Assembly (NCBI RefSeq): GCF_001509795.1
Contig: NZ_LLZN01000037.1
Span: forward strand, 1-64,000
Direction: 5' to 3'
Length of the DNA stretch: 64,000 bases
Source: Streptomyces sp. NRRL WC-3605
GTDB lineage: Bacteria > Actinomycetota > Actinomycetes > Streptomycetales > Streptomycetaceae
Shown in pieces: positions 34,201-42,371 of the stretch; position 1 is the stretch's first letter; every line of letters starts with the position of its first letter. The position numbers and the translations under genes were made by a program. Below the pieces are notes generated by a model. It saw only the letters and a program-made list of their open reading frames with translations. It was not told the origin of the DNA and made no database searches.

Positions 34201-34478
34201 GGCTCGTCGGTGTGACCGTCCCGGACGACGGCAGGCTCATGGTGCGCCTGCAATCACTGGCCGACACCCCCGTCACGTGCCGCCTGCGTACGCCCTTCAC
34301 CGTCGCCGGCGTCGTGCACACCAACTACCTGGGCCTGAATCCGCGCGACATCAGCCAGGATCGGGACGGCGCCGTCCCGGTCGACATCCCGCCGCTCGGA
34401 ACGGCAGCCGTCGTCCTGCACCTCGACCCCTCCACAGCACACGGGGCGACCGTGCGGTCGAACCTGACGGCCGACTAG
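31296..34478 (+). CDS. GH38-family alpha-mannosidase
   Basis: The 1060-aa protein has no signal peptide, so it is cytoplasmic. The zinc site of the family is visible in HSHLDIGYTDPQ (H140 to Q151; H142 and D144 the likely ligands) and probably in SLFNEHTWGAGDP (about 505-517). The long C-terminal beta region (NDHLRVTVDLREASISSIVDKATGRE onward) is typical. It should remove alpha-mannose residues from imported oligosaccharides. One oddity: where most GH38 enzymes have a nucleophile Asp in a V-x-P-D motif, this protein reads VELTAMPFNLHTE, so the nucleophile is not obvious. It is the last gene of the rightward operon, followed by a hairpin. Confidence 0.85.
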   Translation: MPKPPLTRPSWWDADIARDILKERVATLAGLGGLQVRLSGEPLLRHDGTGGLLQSIRLGVSGSPSAPARPGVTRARVTTAGGTPVPSRILPGPGGDTRLLIPEVDAPTPLLIELPDLEEGTSIPFEARPQRHWTLHLVQHSHLDIGYTDPQGRVMAESRAYLDSLLELCDDTDDWPEPARFRWAVEGFHSFQDWRANRPRRQVENFLDRVREGRVELTAMPFNLHTETCSTDELHELLRPVTELRDRHGIDITTAMQTDVPGQVVGLPDVLADNGIRYLSVAHNWAGRAVPHLVGGEHLPRLFRWQTPSGNSVLVWRTDTPHGLAYMEGSILGFDESYDHVDDLLPAYLGALAQFPYPHQGRGIPGFPAVDLPGTADPYPWDVLHLRVLGKFADNGPPRRIISETVRRWNEQWAYPQLRTSRNQDFFEDAEKRVGDRLETHRGDWSDWWVDGVGAGAVPLAATRRGQAALAEAQTIAGYAHLMGVPGSTAVTRGAPDVYRSASLFNEHTWGAGDPWTHGDHGHGSGDKQWHWKYSQAMRAHDDAETLLDAASALLGEAFAPSAGAAASFYTVNTCSWARTETARLFLPESTVALDDAVQVVDARTGASLPFVEEAQSNERHRAAGRFLHVPVADVPACGAVRLDIVPAAERATAVDGDSGRPDDPTVLENDHLRVTVDLREASISSIVDKATGREMVRQDATVGFNGYVYDEYATAGAFNHQSSKTVADDSMHLLASRSTAPPAALVDRITDATGQTIVYECAPAGTRRLRVRVHLPHHAARIDIENRIDKDATLTKESAFFAFPFALDNPVVHTEATGGVLGSDRETVPGSATHMRAVRRWISLSDGTRHAALATADAPLVQLGGIAIPYVPYPQSLPQEEPATVFSWVHNNIWDTNFPAQQAFEHVFRYSVGFGATAENPTAGADELAMRVAAVTSHPLVPVRARAEGPSRPPAETQFLTLDDSRVRLVGVTVPDDGRLMVRLQSLADTPVTCRLRTPFTVAGVVHTNYLGLNPRDISQDRDGAVPVDIPPLGTAAVVLHLDPSTAHGATVRSNLTAD

Positions 34479-34495
34479 GAGCTCTCGGATGGTGG

Positions 34496-34527
34496 GGAGG
34501 CCGCACGGGCGGACTGTGACGGCCTCC
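34496..34527 (+). terminator. hairpin ending the rightward mannan operon
   Basis: GGAGGCCG (34496-34503) pairs perfectly with CGGCCTCC (34520-34527) across a 16-base loop, 18 bases after the GH38 stop. Confidence 0.6.
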
Positions 34528-34608
34528 TCATCGCACGTGGCTGGACGCATCGACTGAGGGGCTTCGGCCAACGAGCCGGAGACGGGCGTGCGCTGTGGAC
34601 GAGGCGAG

Positions 34609-34902
34609 GTGGCCCCCGCCTACACGATGGGCCGGGCCGCCGAGATGCTCGGCACCACCCCCGGCTTCCTCCGAGCTCTCGGCGAACACCGCCTGATCAC
34701 TCCACTGCGCTCCGAAGGCGGCCACCGGCGCTACTCCCGCTGCCAGCTGCGCATCGCCGCCCGGGCTCGCGAGCTCGTCGACCAGGGCACCCCCATCGAG
34801 GCCGCCTGCCGCATCATCATCCTCGAAGACCAACTCGAAGAAGCGCAGCGCATCAACGAGGAGCTGCGCGCACACGGCCACCAGCCGAAGCCCTCGGCCT
34901 GA
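34609..34902 (+). CDS. small MerR-like DNA-binding protein
   Basis: The 97-aa protein, if read from GTG 34609 (APAYTMGRAAEMLG), has a MerR-type winged helix-turn-helix: MGRAAEMLGTTPGFLRAL, then HRLITPLRSEGGHRRYSRCQLRIAARARELVDQG. A short coiled helix follows (ILEDQLEEAQRINEEL) in place of an effector domain. GTG 34588 in frame is an alternative start. Proteins of this size bind DNA as dimers but have no cysteine metal site, so the signal is unknown. It lies after the mannan operon terminator and is probably independent of it. Confidence 0.75.
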   Translation: MAPAYTMGRAAEMLGTTPGFLRALGEHRLITPLRSEGGHRRYSRCQLRIAARARELVDQGTPIEAACRIIILEDQLEEAQRINEELRAHGHQPKPSA

Positions 34903-35258
34903 CCCCGCGGACGTAACCGTCGCTCGTCGTGACGCTGGCTGTCGGTCCACCCGTCCGTGGTGCCCGCCCGTGAGGAGCAGGGCAAGAAGGGAGTGGCGGG
35001 AGGACCCGGCGTCAATTGGTCGAGGGTGGCCGGGCCCTTGGCCGTCGGCACCGCCGCGAACACGACGGCCCGGACAGCCATAGCCACCCGGATCTCCACG
35101 CAGCCGGTGTCCGTACTGGGTCGGGCCGATGGCTCAGCCGGCCGCGGCCAGTCGATGAGTGGTGCGGTGTACGCGAGTGACGTCGCACCGATCATCAGAA
35201 AAGTCGTTGCTGGCCTCGGATTGGATCATCGGAATCAATCACGTCGACCGCTCGGTTG
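34903..35258. other. 356-base gap
   Basis: No frame has a recognisable product. The right-hand 60 bases are AT-richer than the surroundings and adjoin the truncated end of the AI-2E transporter gene, so the deletion that removed its 3' end may lie here. I see no inverted ends or target duplications of a mobile element. Confidence 0.4.
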
Positions 35259-36225
35259 TCATTGCCGTGCAAAAGGCTGGTCACGACCGTGTTGGCCACC
35301 GCTAATTCCGGACACTACTGCGCCGACGAGCGGGACGAATGCTCCGGCGAAGACGACGACGGCCAACGGAAGCGCCAGGGGCACGCCGAGAATATAGATG
35401 CCCAGGCCGATGCATACCGCGTCGATGAGGGCCACGATCACCGTGCCGTGTACATAGGAGGTCAGGGTGTGCCATGCGAGAGGGCCGGCGGCGTCGAGGG
35501 AGGGGCGCGCCGCGGCCGGAGCCCACTTGAGGGTCCACTTCCAGATGCGCGGACCGTCGTAGAGCAGAGAGCGTCGAGAACAGCGCGAGGAGGGCACCGG
35601 TGAAGAATTCCAGGACGACCTTGACGCCGTGAATTCCTACGTCGGTGAGGTCATTGCTGGTACCGACGCTGTCGTTGAGCATCTCGGTGAAGTCGTTGAT
35701 ACGTTCTTCGGTGATGTGGAACGGGCTGTCGAGCAACCATCGCTTGAGGTCGTCGACACCGTCCTGCAGGCTGTCGGAAAGGTTGTCCAAGTTCGATACG
35801 ACCTGCCAGACGACGAACCACCCGACGAGGCCGAGAACGATGAATCCGCAGAGTGTGGTCAAGACGGTGGCGAGTCCTTGCGGCACCTTGTGCCGGCGCA
35901 ATCGAGCCACGACGGGCTGGAGAAGAGCGGTGATCAGCAGGGACGCCGCGAGGGCCAGCACGATGACGCGCACCGCGCTGATGGCGCGGATCAGCACCCA
36001 CAAGGTGGCCGCGACGACGAGCAGGCGCCAGCCCGCCTCGGCGGCCACGCGGAGCCCCCACGGCAGGGTCGCAGCCGGCTCGGGCCTTTCGTAGGGAGAT
36101 GTTCTTCGGAGGGACGAAAGAAGTGCGGCCTCTTCGGGGGTGGAAAGGGTCGTCCTCTTCGTCGGCCGCCCCCGTAGGCCGTCCTGCTGGTGGCGAAGTT
36201 GACTCAACCACTTCCGAAATCCCAC
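35259..36225 (-). pseudogene. AI-2E/PerM-family transporter, frameshifted and truncated
   Basis: From GTG 36225 the frame reads a PerM-type membrane protein (VIVLALAASLLITALLQPVVARL, VLTTLCGFIVLGLVGWFVVW, FFTGALLALFSTL) down to about 35576. The following block, LLYDGPRIWKWTLKW, then HGTVIVALIDAVCIGLG and ALPLAVVVFAGAFVPLVGAVVSG, continues in another frame, so about two bases are missing (or one added) near 35575. Homology stops near 35307; the last membrane helices (about 80 residues) are absent. Family members export small molecules or ions. With a frameshift and no end the gene should be dead, unless the frameshift is a sequencing error, which would still leave it truncated. Confidence 0.8.
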
Positions 36226-36685
36226 GAAGGCACCGGTTCCTCAGGTGGGGTGCGCTCATCCGCAGCCAGCACCCACGAGCGTACTGTCCTGTCTTCCTCT
36301 CGCATTGAGCAGGCGTATCAGACATTGCGCATACCCTGACCTGCCGACTCAAGGGCGATATGACTGAGAATTCATCTCATTGGGGCAATCGCTGTACCGG
36401 TGCTCGCGGCCACCGGGAGACAAGGCGCGTCGCCAGTGAGGACCTTTCCCCTGCCACTGACTGGGGGTCCTCCCGGCGGGATGCGGTGCGGCCCGCCGCG
36501 TGTGCATGGTGGAGTGGTCCGCGGCCCGGGCCGTCTGCGTGATGTGGCGCATCCGATGCTTCGCGGGAGTGACCGGCGGCCGATTCGGATGCCGCCGAGT
36601 TCTGGGCGGAATACCGGCGTTCGTTCGGCACGGACGGTTGCCCGCGGCGCTCGTGGCTGTCCTTGAGCTCGATCAGGTGATCAAT
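36226..36685. other. 460-base gap before the thioredoxin reductase gene
   Basis: The stretch is mixed in base composition, with AT-richer patches near 36240-36390, and no frame has a recognisable protein. Upstream extension of the reductase frame (to 36500) is Cys- and Arg-rich without family similarity. It probably holds the promoters of the reductase and of the dead transporter gene. Confidence 0.4.
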
Positions 36686-37681
36686 GTGCGTGACACAGTC
36701 CAGGAAGTGACCATCATCGGCTCCGGCCCGGCCGGATACACCGCTGCGATCTACGCGGCGCGCGCTCAGTTGCGGCCGACGCTCTTCGAGGGATCGGTCG
36801 CCGCGGGTGGCGCCCTGATGAACACCACCGACGTGGAGAACTATCCTGGTTTTCCCGACGCGGTGCTCGGACCGGACCTCATGACCAGAATGCGGGCCCA
36901 GGCGGAGCAGTTCGGTGCCCGGTTGATCGCCGACGACGTCGTGGAGGCCCATCTCGAGAACGAGGTCAAGGAAGTCGTCGACAGCGCCGGTGGCACCCAC
37001 CGTTCCAGGGCGGTCATTCTCGCCATGGGGTCGCACTATCGCGAATTGGGTGTGCCGAACGAAAAGCGGCTGTCGGGTCGGGGTGTGAGCTGGTGCGCCA
37101 CCTGTGACGGCTTCTTCTTCCGTGATCAGGACGTGGTCGTCGTGGGCGGCGGGGACTCGGCCATGGAGGAAGCCACGTTCCTGACGCGGTTCGTCCGCTC
37201 GGTCACCGTCGTGCACCGCCGCGACACCCTGCGCGCCTCGAAGATCATGCAGGAGCGGGCCGGTCGCAACGAGAAGATCCGCTTTCTGTGGAACCGGGAG
37301 GTCGTCGATGTCCTCGGGAAGGAGAAGGTCTCGGGTCTGCGGGTGCGTGACGTGAACAACGGCGAGGAGACCGACCTGCCGACGAGCGGTGTCTTCGTCG
37401 CCATCGGGCTCGATCCACGGGTGGACCTGGTCAAGGGACGGATCGCGCTGGACCACGCCGGCTACATCGCGGTCGAGGGCCACTCCACGCGTACGAATCT
37501 CGACGGCGTGTTCGCGTGCGGTGACGTCGTCGACCACGAGTACCGGCAGGCCGTCACCGCCGCGGGTACCGGTTGCGCGGCGGCTCTGGATGCCGAGCGG
37601 TATCTGGCGGCACTGGACGACTGCTTCACCGGTGAGGAGGCCCGCCTCGAGGCCACCGTCGTGGCCGGACTCGTGCACTGA
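36686..37681 (+). CDS. trxB: thioredoxin reductase
   Basis: The 331-aa FAD enzyme starts at GTG 36686 after AGGTGA. It has the FAD loop [34 protein letters not shown], and the redox-active disulfide C137-ATC-C140 in [11 protein letters not shown]. The NADPH loop is [16 protein letters not shown], and the end is [24 protein letters not shown]. It reduces thioredoxin with NADPH. There is no thioredoxin gene beside it, so it may be a second, accessory reductase. The antiporter gene follows by 60 bases. Confidence 0.9.
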   Translation: MRDTVQEVTIIGSGPAGYTAAIYAARAQLRPTLFEGSVAAGGALMNTTDVENYPGFPDAVLGPDLMTRMRAQAEQFGARLIADDVVEAHLENEVKEVVDSAGGTHRSRAVILAMGSHYRELGVPNEKRLSGRGVSWCATCDGFFFRDQDVVVVGGGDSAMEEATFLTRFVRSVTVVHRRDTLRASKIMQERAGRNEKIRFLWNREVVDVLGKEKVSGLRVRDVNNGEETDLPTSGVFVAIGLDPRVDLVKGRIALDHAGYIAVEGHSTRTNLDGVFACGDVVDHEYRQAVTAAGTGCAAALDAERYLAALDDCFTGEEARLEATVVAGLVH

Positions 37682-37741
37682 TCCGGACGGCGGGAGTGGC
37701 CCGCGGTGCCGGTCAGCCTGGTGCGGGGCTTGGGAGTCCCT

Positions 37742-38950
37742 ATGGACTACGACAATCTGGTCATCGTCCTGGCAGTGGCCGCGGGCGTTCCCTTCCTTCT
37801 GGCCCTGGTGCCGCGGGCTCACCTTCCAGGCCCTGTCCTCGAGATAGTGGCCGGTGTCGTCCTGGGGCCGGCCGTGCTGGATCTGGTGCGGCCCGATCAG
37901 ACTGTTGAGGCTCTGTCCGTCATCGGACTGAGCTTCCTGCTGTTCCTCGCCGGGCTCGAGATCGACGTCGGGCGATGGCAGGGGCCGCTCGCGCGACGTG
38001 TCGCCACGGGTCTGGCGGGCACGGTCGTGCTTGCCGTACTGGTGGGTTGGGCGCTCGGAGTCGCCGGGATCGTCGAGAACACGCTGCTCGTCGGCGTGGC
38101 ACTCGTGGCGACCTCGTTGGGGTTGCTGGTGCCGATCCTGAAGGACGCCGACGCCGTCGACCGTCCGGTCGGCCAACTGATCATCGGTGGAGCCTCTGCG
38201 GGCGAGTTCTGCGCCGTGGTACTGCTGTCGCTGTTCTTCTCCGAGCATGCCTCCGGCCCTGCCTCGCGGCTGCTGTTGCTGCTCGGCCTCGCGTGTCTGA
38301 CGGCGCTTGTGGTGGTGACGTCCATGCGGGCGGGGCGTTCCATGTGGTTGTCCCGGACCGTTGCCAGGCTGGCGGACACCAGTGCTCAGATCCGGATCCG
38401 CTTGACGATGGTGCTGATCGTCGGCCTGTCAGCGGTCGCCGCACACCTCGGCTTCGAGGCCATTCTCGGCGCCTTCATCGCGGGGGCCGTGCTGCGCATG
38501 GTCGACCCCGACGCGGAGCGAACGCATCCTCGGTTCCACATCAAGCTGGAGGGGCTCGGCTACGGGTTTCTGGTCCCGGTCTTCTTCGTGACCAGCGGCA
38601 TACAGTTCGATCTCGACGCTCTGTTCGCCAACGCCGGGACCGTGCTGAGGGTGCCCCTGTTCCTGGCGGCGCTCCTCCTCGTTCGCGGACTGCCGGTACT
38701 GGCCTATCGGACCGTGGGACTCTCACGCGCGGAACTCGTGGCCGCCGGACTCCTGCAGGCCACGTCTCTCCCCTTCATCGTGGCCGCGACAACGATCGGC
38801 CTGAAGCTCGACGCCATACAGGCGGACAACGCGGCCGCGTTGGTGGCAGCGGGCCTGGTGTCCGTCATCGTCTTTCCCCTGGTCGCCTTGCCCTTGCTCA
38901 GCCGCGGGAGGGGGTCGACCGACGTGCGGTCGGTCGAGAAGCGGGAGTGA
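37742..38950 (+). CDS. CPA2-type cation:proton antiporter
   Basis: The 402-aa membrane protein has about 12 hydrophobic segments. Family features are LPGPVLEIVAGVVLGPAVL (about 30-48), SFLLFLAGLEIDVGRWQ (about 67-83), and HLGFEAILGAFIAGAVLRMV followed by VPVFFVTSGIQFDLDAL. ATG 37742 follows GGGAG. It should exchange Na+ or K+ for protons. There is no C-terminal TrkA-N nucleotide-binding domain, so control differs from KefB/KefC. It may be co-transcribed with trxB, hinting at a link between redox state and ion balance. Confidence 0.85.
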   Translation: MDYDNLVIVLAVAAGVPFLLALVPRAHLPGPVLEIVAGVVLGPAVLDLVRPDQTVEALSVIGLSFLLFLAGLEIDVGRWQGPLARRVATGLAGTVVLAVLVGWALGVAGIVENTLLVGVALVATSLGLLVPILKDADAVDRPVGQLIIGGASAGEFCAVVLLSLFFSEHASGPASRLLLLLGLACLTALVVVTSMRAGRSMWLSRTVARLADTSAQIRIRLTMVLIVGLSAVAAHLGFEAILGAFIAGAVLRMVDPDAERTHPRFHIKLEGLGYGFLVPVFFVTSGIQFDLDALFANAGTVLRVPLFLAALLLVRGLPVLAYRTVGLSRAELVAAGLLQATSLPFIVAATTIGLKLDAIQADNAAALVAAGLVSVIVFPLVALPLLSRGRGSTDVRSVEKRE

Positions 38951-39050
38951 CGGATGACAGACGCGGTCCGGGCGGTCCTGGCGCCGAGATGCCTCGCCCG
39001 CTCATGTCCTGAAAAATGGAAGGTGCCCGCTTCGGAGAAGGGGGGCCGAC

Positions 39051-39650
39051 ATGTCCGTCGTCTCACGGGGATTCCGCGGCCGTGCGCGAGACGCACTGCA
39101 CCAACTGCCTCCCGGCCAGTACGAGACCACCGGGTTTCCCGTTCTGTCCGCGGGCCCCACGCCGACCGTGCCACTGGACGAATGGGAGCTCACCGTTCGT
39201 ACGGAGACCGGGGCCGGGCGCAGGTGGACCTGGGAACAGCTTCTGGCCCTGCCTTCCGAGACGCCCACGGTGGACCTGCACTGTGTCACCAAGTGGTCGA
39301 AGTTCGACACGGAGTGGCAGGGAGTCTCCCTGGACGTTCTCCTTCAGGACGTGGAATCCAGCGCCGACTACGCACTGGTCCACTCCTACGGTGACTACAC
39401 CACCAACATTCCGGTGGAAGACCTCCTCGACGGCAAGGCCTGGATCGCTCATCGCTACGACGGTGAGGCACTTCCACCGGAGCACGGCGGTCCGGCGAGG
39501 CTGCTCGTCCCGCACCTGTACTTCTGGAAGTCCGCCAAGTGGGTTCGTGAAATCGTGCTGATGCACGAGGAGGAACGGGGTTTCTGGGAGACCGTCGGCT
39601 ACCACACCTATGGGGACCCATGGCGCGAGCAACGGTACCAAGGAGACTAG
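39051..39650 (+). CDS. sulfite-oxidase-like molybdopterin oxidoreductase (YuiH-type)
   Basis: The 199-aa protein is a single Oxidored_molyb domain. The molybdenum-binding cysteine is C78 in LHCVTKWSKFDTEWQGVSL. Other blocks are ALVHSYGDYTTNIPVEDLLDG, then HGGPARLLVPHLYFWKSAKWV. No Tat or Sec signal is seen, so unlike MsrP-type enzymes it is probably cytoplasmic. Its 3' end overlaps the ferredoxin reductase-like gene by 31 bases, and a small zinc-ribbon gene follows. The three form a cassette in which the reductase would feed electrons to the molybdenum centre. Substrate unknown. Confidence 0.85.
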   Translation: MSVVSRGFRGRARDALHQLPPGQYETTGFPVLSAGPTPTVPLDEWELTVRTETGAGRRWTWEQLLALPSETPTVDLHCVTKWSKFDTEWQGVSLDVLLQDVESSADYALVHSYGDYTTNIPVEDLLDGKAWIAHRYDGEALPPEHGGPARLLVPHLYFWKSAKWVREIVLMHEEERGFWETVGYHTYGDPWREQRYQGD

Positions 39651-40363
39651 GCGAGAGACTCCGCTGGAGGACCGCCCGGCTGACCCGGCGGGAGGACGAG
39701 TCCAGCCTCGCGCGGACACTCGTTCTCGATGTACCGGGCTGGCCGGGCCATCAGGCGGGACAGCATGTGGACGTGCGGCTCACGGCAGAGGACGGTTACA
39801 GCACTCAGCGCAGCTACTCAGTGGCCTCGGCGCCCGACGGTGAGACGGTCGAGCTGACGGTCCAACGGACCGACGACGGCGAAGTGTCCCCCTACCTCAC
39901 GGATGAACTCACCGTGGGCGACCTGGTGGAACTCCGCGGGCCGGTCGGGGGCTGGTTCGTGTGGAGGCCGGAGCAGAAGGAGCCGGTGTTCCTCCTGGCG
40001 GGAGGATCCGGTCTCGTGCCGTTGATGGCGATGATCCGTATGCGTCGGGCGGTCGGCAGCCGTACGCCCTTCCGTCTGATCTACAGCGCACGCAGTCCCG
40101 AGACCCAGCTCTTCACTTCCGAGTTGAGAAGAGGCGATCCCGGGCTCGACACGACCTACGTCTACACCCGGTCCACACCGCCCCAGTGGTCGCGGCCGGC
40201 CGGGCGTATCGATGCCTCTGCCATATCGAGCGGGGGATGGCCGCCCGACTTCGAGCCCACCTGCTACGTCTGCGGTTCCACGGGCTTCGTGGAAACGGCG
40301 GCCGGTCTGCTCGTCGCCCTCGGTCACCACCCGGGCCGCATACGGACCGAGCGTTTCGGCTGA
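39620..40363 (+). CDS. ferredoxin reductase-like FAD/NAD(P) oxidoreductase
   Basis: The 247-aa protein has the FNR fold: FAD domain with RSYSVASAPDG (the RxYS motif, about 72-82), then GGWFVW and the NAD(P) loop LLAGGSGLVPLMAMIR (about 126-141), and the late CYVCGSTGFVETAAGLL. No 2Fe-2S domain is attached. It overlaps the molybdopterin gene by 31 bases, so translation is coupled. The likely role is moving electrons between NAD(P)H and the partner oxidoreductase. Confidence 0.85.
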   Translation: MARATVPRRLGERLRWRTARLTRREDESSLARTLVLDVPGWPGHQAGQHVDVRLTAEDGYSTQRSYSVASAPDGETVELTVQRTDDGEVSPYLTDELTVGDLVELRGPVGGWFVWRPEQKEPVFLLAGGSGLVPLMAMIRMRRAVGSRTPFRLIYSARSPETQLFTSELRRGDPGLDTTYVYTRSTPPQWSRPAGRIDASAISSGGWPPDFEPTCYVCGSTGFVETAAGLLVALGHHPGRIRTERFG

Positions 40364-40479
40364 GGGCGGCAGACCACGAGCCCGGCATCACACGCCGAGG
40401 ATCGTGCCGCCGCTGCGCGGCACACCGCTCGTCGGCGAGAAGGTCCGGGGAACGTGACAGGAAAGGAAACGGGATCCAG

Positions 40480-40752
40480 ATGACACCCACACCCGACTTC
40501 CTCGACGGGAACGCCGCCGCCGGGGACCTCGAGTCGCTGTTCGGAACGGACATGACCATGGCTTCGGGACAGTGCCACGGCTGCGGAAAGCAGATGATGC
40601 TGGCAGAGACGCACGCGTACCTCGGCGGCCCCGGGACGGTGTTGCGTTGCCCGGGCTGCGACGGCGTGCTGCTGCGTATGGTCCGCTCTCCCCATGACAT
40701 GTGGCTCGACGCTTCCGGTCTGGATCATCTGAGGTTGCCGGCACCGGCGTGA
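40480..40752 (+). CDS. DUF6510 zinc-ribbon protein
   Basis: The 90-aa protein has two CxxC knuckles (CHGCGK and CPGCDG, 24 residues apart), with GPGTVLRCPGCDGVLLRMVRSP around the second, and ends with a short acidic helix and strand. This fits the DUF6510 family, a probable zinc or iron binder. It follows the molybdopterin oxidoreductase and its reductase, a conserved grouping, so it may assist that pair. ATG 40480 has GGGA nearby and AAGGAAA further upstream. A very strong terminator follows. Confidence 0.8.
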   Translation: MTPTPDFLDGNAAAGDLESLFGTDMTMASGQCHGCGKQMMLAETHAYLGGPGTVLRCPGCDGVLLRMVRSPHDMWLDASGLDHLRLPAPA

Positions 40753-40763
40753 CGTACGACAGC

Positions 40764-40792
40764 CGCTGCCACCGCGGGCCGCGGTGGCAGCG
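40764..40792. terminator. 12-bp perfect stem-loop terminator
   Basis: CGCTGCCACCGC (40764-40775) pairs perfectly with GCGGTGGCAGCG (40781-40792) around a 5-base loop. It starts 11 bases after the zinc-ribbon stop and faces the VOC gene on the other strand, so it should end both transcripts. Confidence 0.75.
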
Positions 40793-40826
40793 TTGACCAG
40801 ACACACGCCGTGGTTCTGCCTCGTCG

Positions 40827-41300
40827 TCAGCGGCCCGGCAGACGCTGCATCACCTCCTGGATCACCCAGCCGTTGCCGTCAGGGTCGCTGAACGTGGCGA
40901 ATGAGGCATAGGAGGTCCGATCGGGATGGAGGCCGGCCAGCCGTTCCTGACCTTGACCGTTGTGCACGATGTCGCCGCCCTCGTGCCCGTGGTAGATGAC
41001 CCCACCGGCGTCGTGGAAGATGTCGCTCACATCGATGCCGCGGCCGACGAGTTCGGTGCGGGCCTTCTCGATGTCGGACACGACGAGGTAAAGGCCCTGG
41101 GCCGAGCCCGGTTCGGCGGAGGTCAGACCAGTGCCGAACATGATCGAGCACTCCGACCCGGGCGGGGTGAGGTGCACCGCCCGCCATTCCTCGCTGGCGG
41201 CCTTGTCGATGTCCACGCGGAAACCGGCGGACTCGTAGAACGCCTTGGCTCGGTCGACGTCGGACACGGGAAGCACGACGACTTCCAGTTTCAGGTCCAT
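40827..41300 (-). CDS. VOC-superfamily (glyoxalase/bleomycin-resistance fold) protein
   Basis: The 157-aa protein starts DLKLEVVVLPVSDVDRAKAFY, the classic first beta-alpha-beta unit of vicinal-oxygen-chelate proteins. The second unit ends SFATFSDPDGNGWVIQEV, where the DPDGN turn and the following Glu are the usual metal-ligand region. It could be a glyoxalase, dioxygenase or binding protein; activity is not assignable. It lies between two convergent and same-strand neighbours and appears monocistronic. Confidence 0.85.
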   Translation of the reverse strand: MDLKLEVVVLPVSDVDRAKAFYESAGFRVDIDKAASEEWRAVHLTPPGSECSIMFGTGLTSAEPGSAQGLYLVVSDIEKARTELVGRGIDVSDIFHDAGGVIYHGHEGGDIVHNGQGQERLAGLHPDRTSYASFATFSDPDGNGWVIQEVMQRLPGR

Positions 41301-41453
41301 GAGGATAACTGCTTTCGGTTGTTGCGGATCTCGTCCCGCGCCATCGGTTCGTCCTCGATGGCGCGCGTCGGGCTGATCGTCCCTACGGACTGCGGTGGTT
41401 GAGGGTCGTCAACCCGGACGCGGGCGATGAGGAGTCGCCGGGCGGTAGGTCGC

Positions 41454-42371
41454 TCAGGCGACGTCGATGACCGTCTTCCCGGCCGTCGTCTTCTTCTCCC
41501 GGAAGACCTGCGGTGCCTGATCGAGCGGACGGACGGCCCCCACCAGGGGACGCAGTCCCCCCTCCCGGCAGATGCGGACGACCTGCACCAGATGATCACG
41601 GTTGGGTTCGACGATGAAGTACATCGCCCGACCGTCCTCGGGCCGCCGGGTCGGAGGGTTAGCAATGGTGACGAGGGTGCCGCCGGGTCTGAGGACGGCG
41701 GCCGATCGATCGAGCACCTCCCCGCCGACGGCGTCGAAGACGACATCGACGCGGTCCACCTCTTCGTGCCACGCGGGCTGTTCCAGGTCTACGAACTCGT
41801 CGGCGCCCAACTCCAGTACCTGTTCCCTGCTCCTCGCGCGCCCGGACCCGATCACACGGGCCCCGGCGCCGTGGGCGAGCTGGGTGGCTGCCATTCCCAC
41901 CCCCCCTCTTGCTCCGTGCACCAGCACGGTCTGCCCCGTCTCGACTCTTCCGTGGACGAACAGCCCCTGCCAGGCGGTCAGGCCCGGCATCACCAGGGCG
42001 GCCGCATGCGTGTGGTCGATGTCCGCGGGCAACGGCGCCAGATTGCGCGCCTCCACGGCCACGTGGTCCGCGAGAGTGCCGTCCCGGTTCCAGTCGGTCA
42101 GTCCCAGGACTCGCTGCCCCACCGACAACCCGGTGGTGCCGACGGCGACCTCGGCGACCTCCCCCGACACCTCGTGCCCGGGGATGACCGGGGCTCGGTC
42201 TCTGCCGCTCCGGTCGACCCAACTGGCAGGCCAGCCGAGTTCGTCGGGTGTGAAGCAGGCCGCGCGCACCTTGACGATGACGTCGCCCTCGCCGGCGTAG
42301 GGATAGGGGACATCTTCCGCGATCAAACTGTCCACGGCCGCTTCGCGATCGTGAGCTCGTACGGCTCTCAT
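41454..42371 (-). CDS. quinone-reductase-like MDR oxidoreductase
   Basis: The 305-aa medium-chain dehydrogenase starts at ATG 42371 after GGAGGGA. The GroES-like half includes PVIPGHEVSGEVAEVAVGTTGL. The NADPH half includes GQTVLVHGARGGVGMAATQLA (about 141-161). Structural-zinc cysteines are absent, so it belongs with the zinc-free quinone oxidoreductase branch that reduces quinones or enones. A divergent NmrA-type gene begins 321 bases away. Confidence 0.85.
   Translation of the reverse strand: MRAVRAHDREAAVDSLIAEDVPYPYAGEGDVIVKVRAACFTPDELGWPASWVDRSGRDRAPVIPGHEVSGEVAEVAVGTTGLSVGQRVLGLTDWNRDGTLADHVAVEARNLAPLPADIDHTHAAALVMPGLTAWQGLFVHGRVETGQTVLVHGARGGVGMAATQLAHGAGARVIGSGRARSREQVLELGADEFVDLEQPAWHEEVDRVDVVFDAVGGEVLDRSAAVLRPGGTLVTIANPPTRRPEDGRAMYFIVEPNRDHLVQVVRICREGGLRPLVGAVRPLDQAPQVFREKKTTAGKTVIDVA

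Noticed and set aside
34731..35195. Minus-strand frame starting MIGATSLAYTAP that might be a membrane protein start
   Set aside because: Only a short hydrophobic patch, then Pro/Arg-rich sequence overlapping the MerR-like gene; no ribosome binding site or family.
36500..36685. Longer N-terminus for thioredoxin reductase
   Set aside because: The upstream extension is Cys/Arg-rich and unlike the family, which begins just before the FAD loop; GTG 36686 has a ribosome binding site and gives a normal length.
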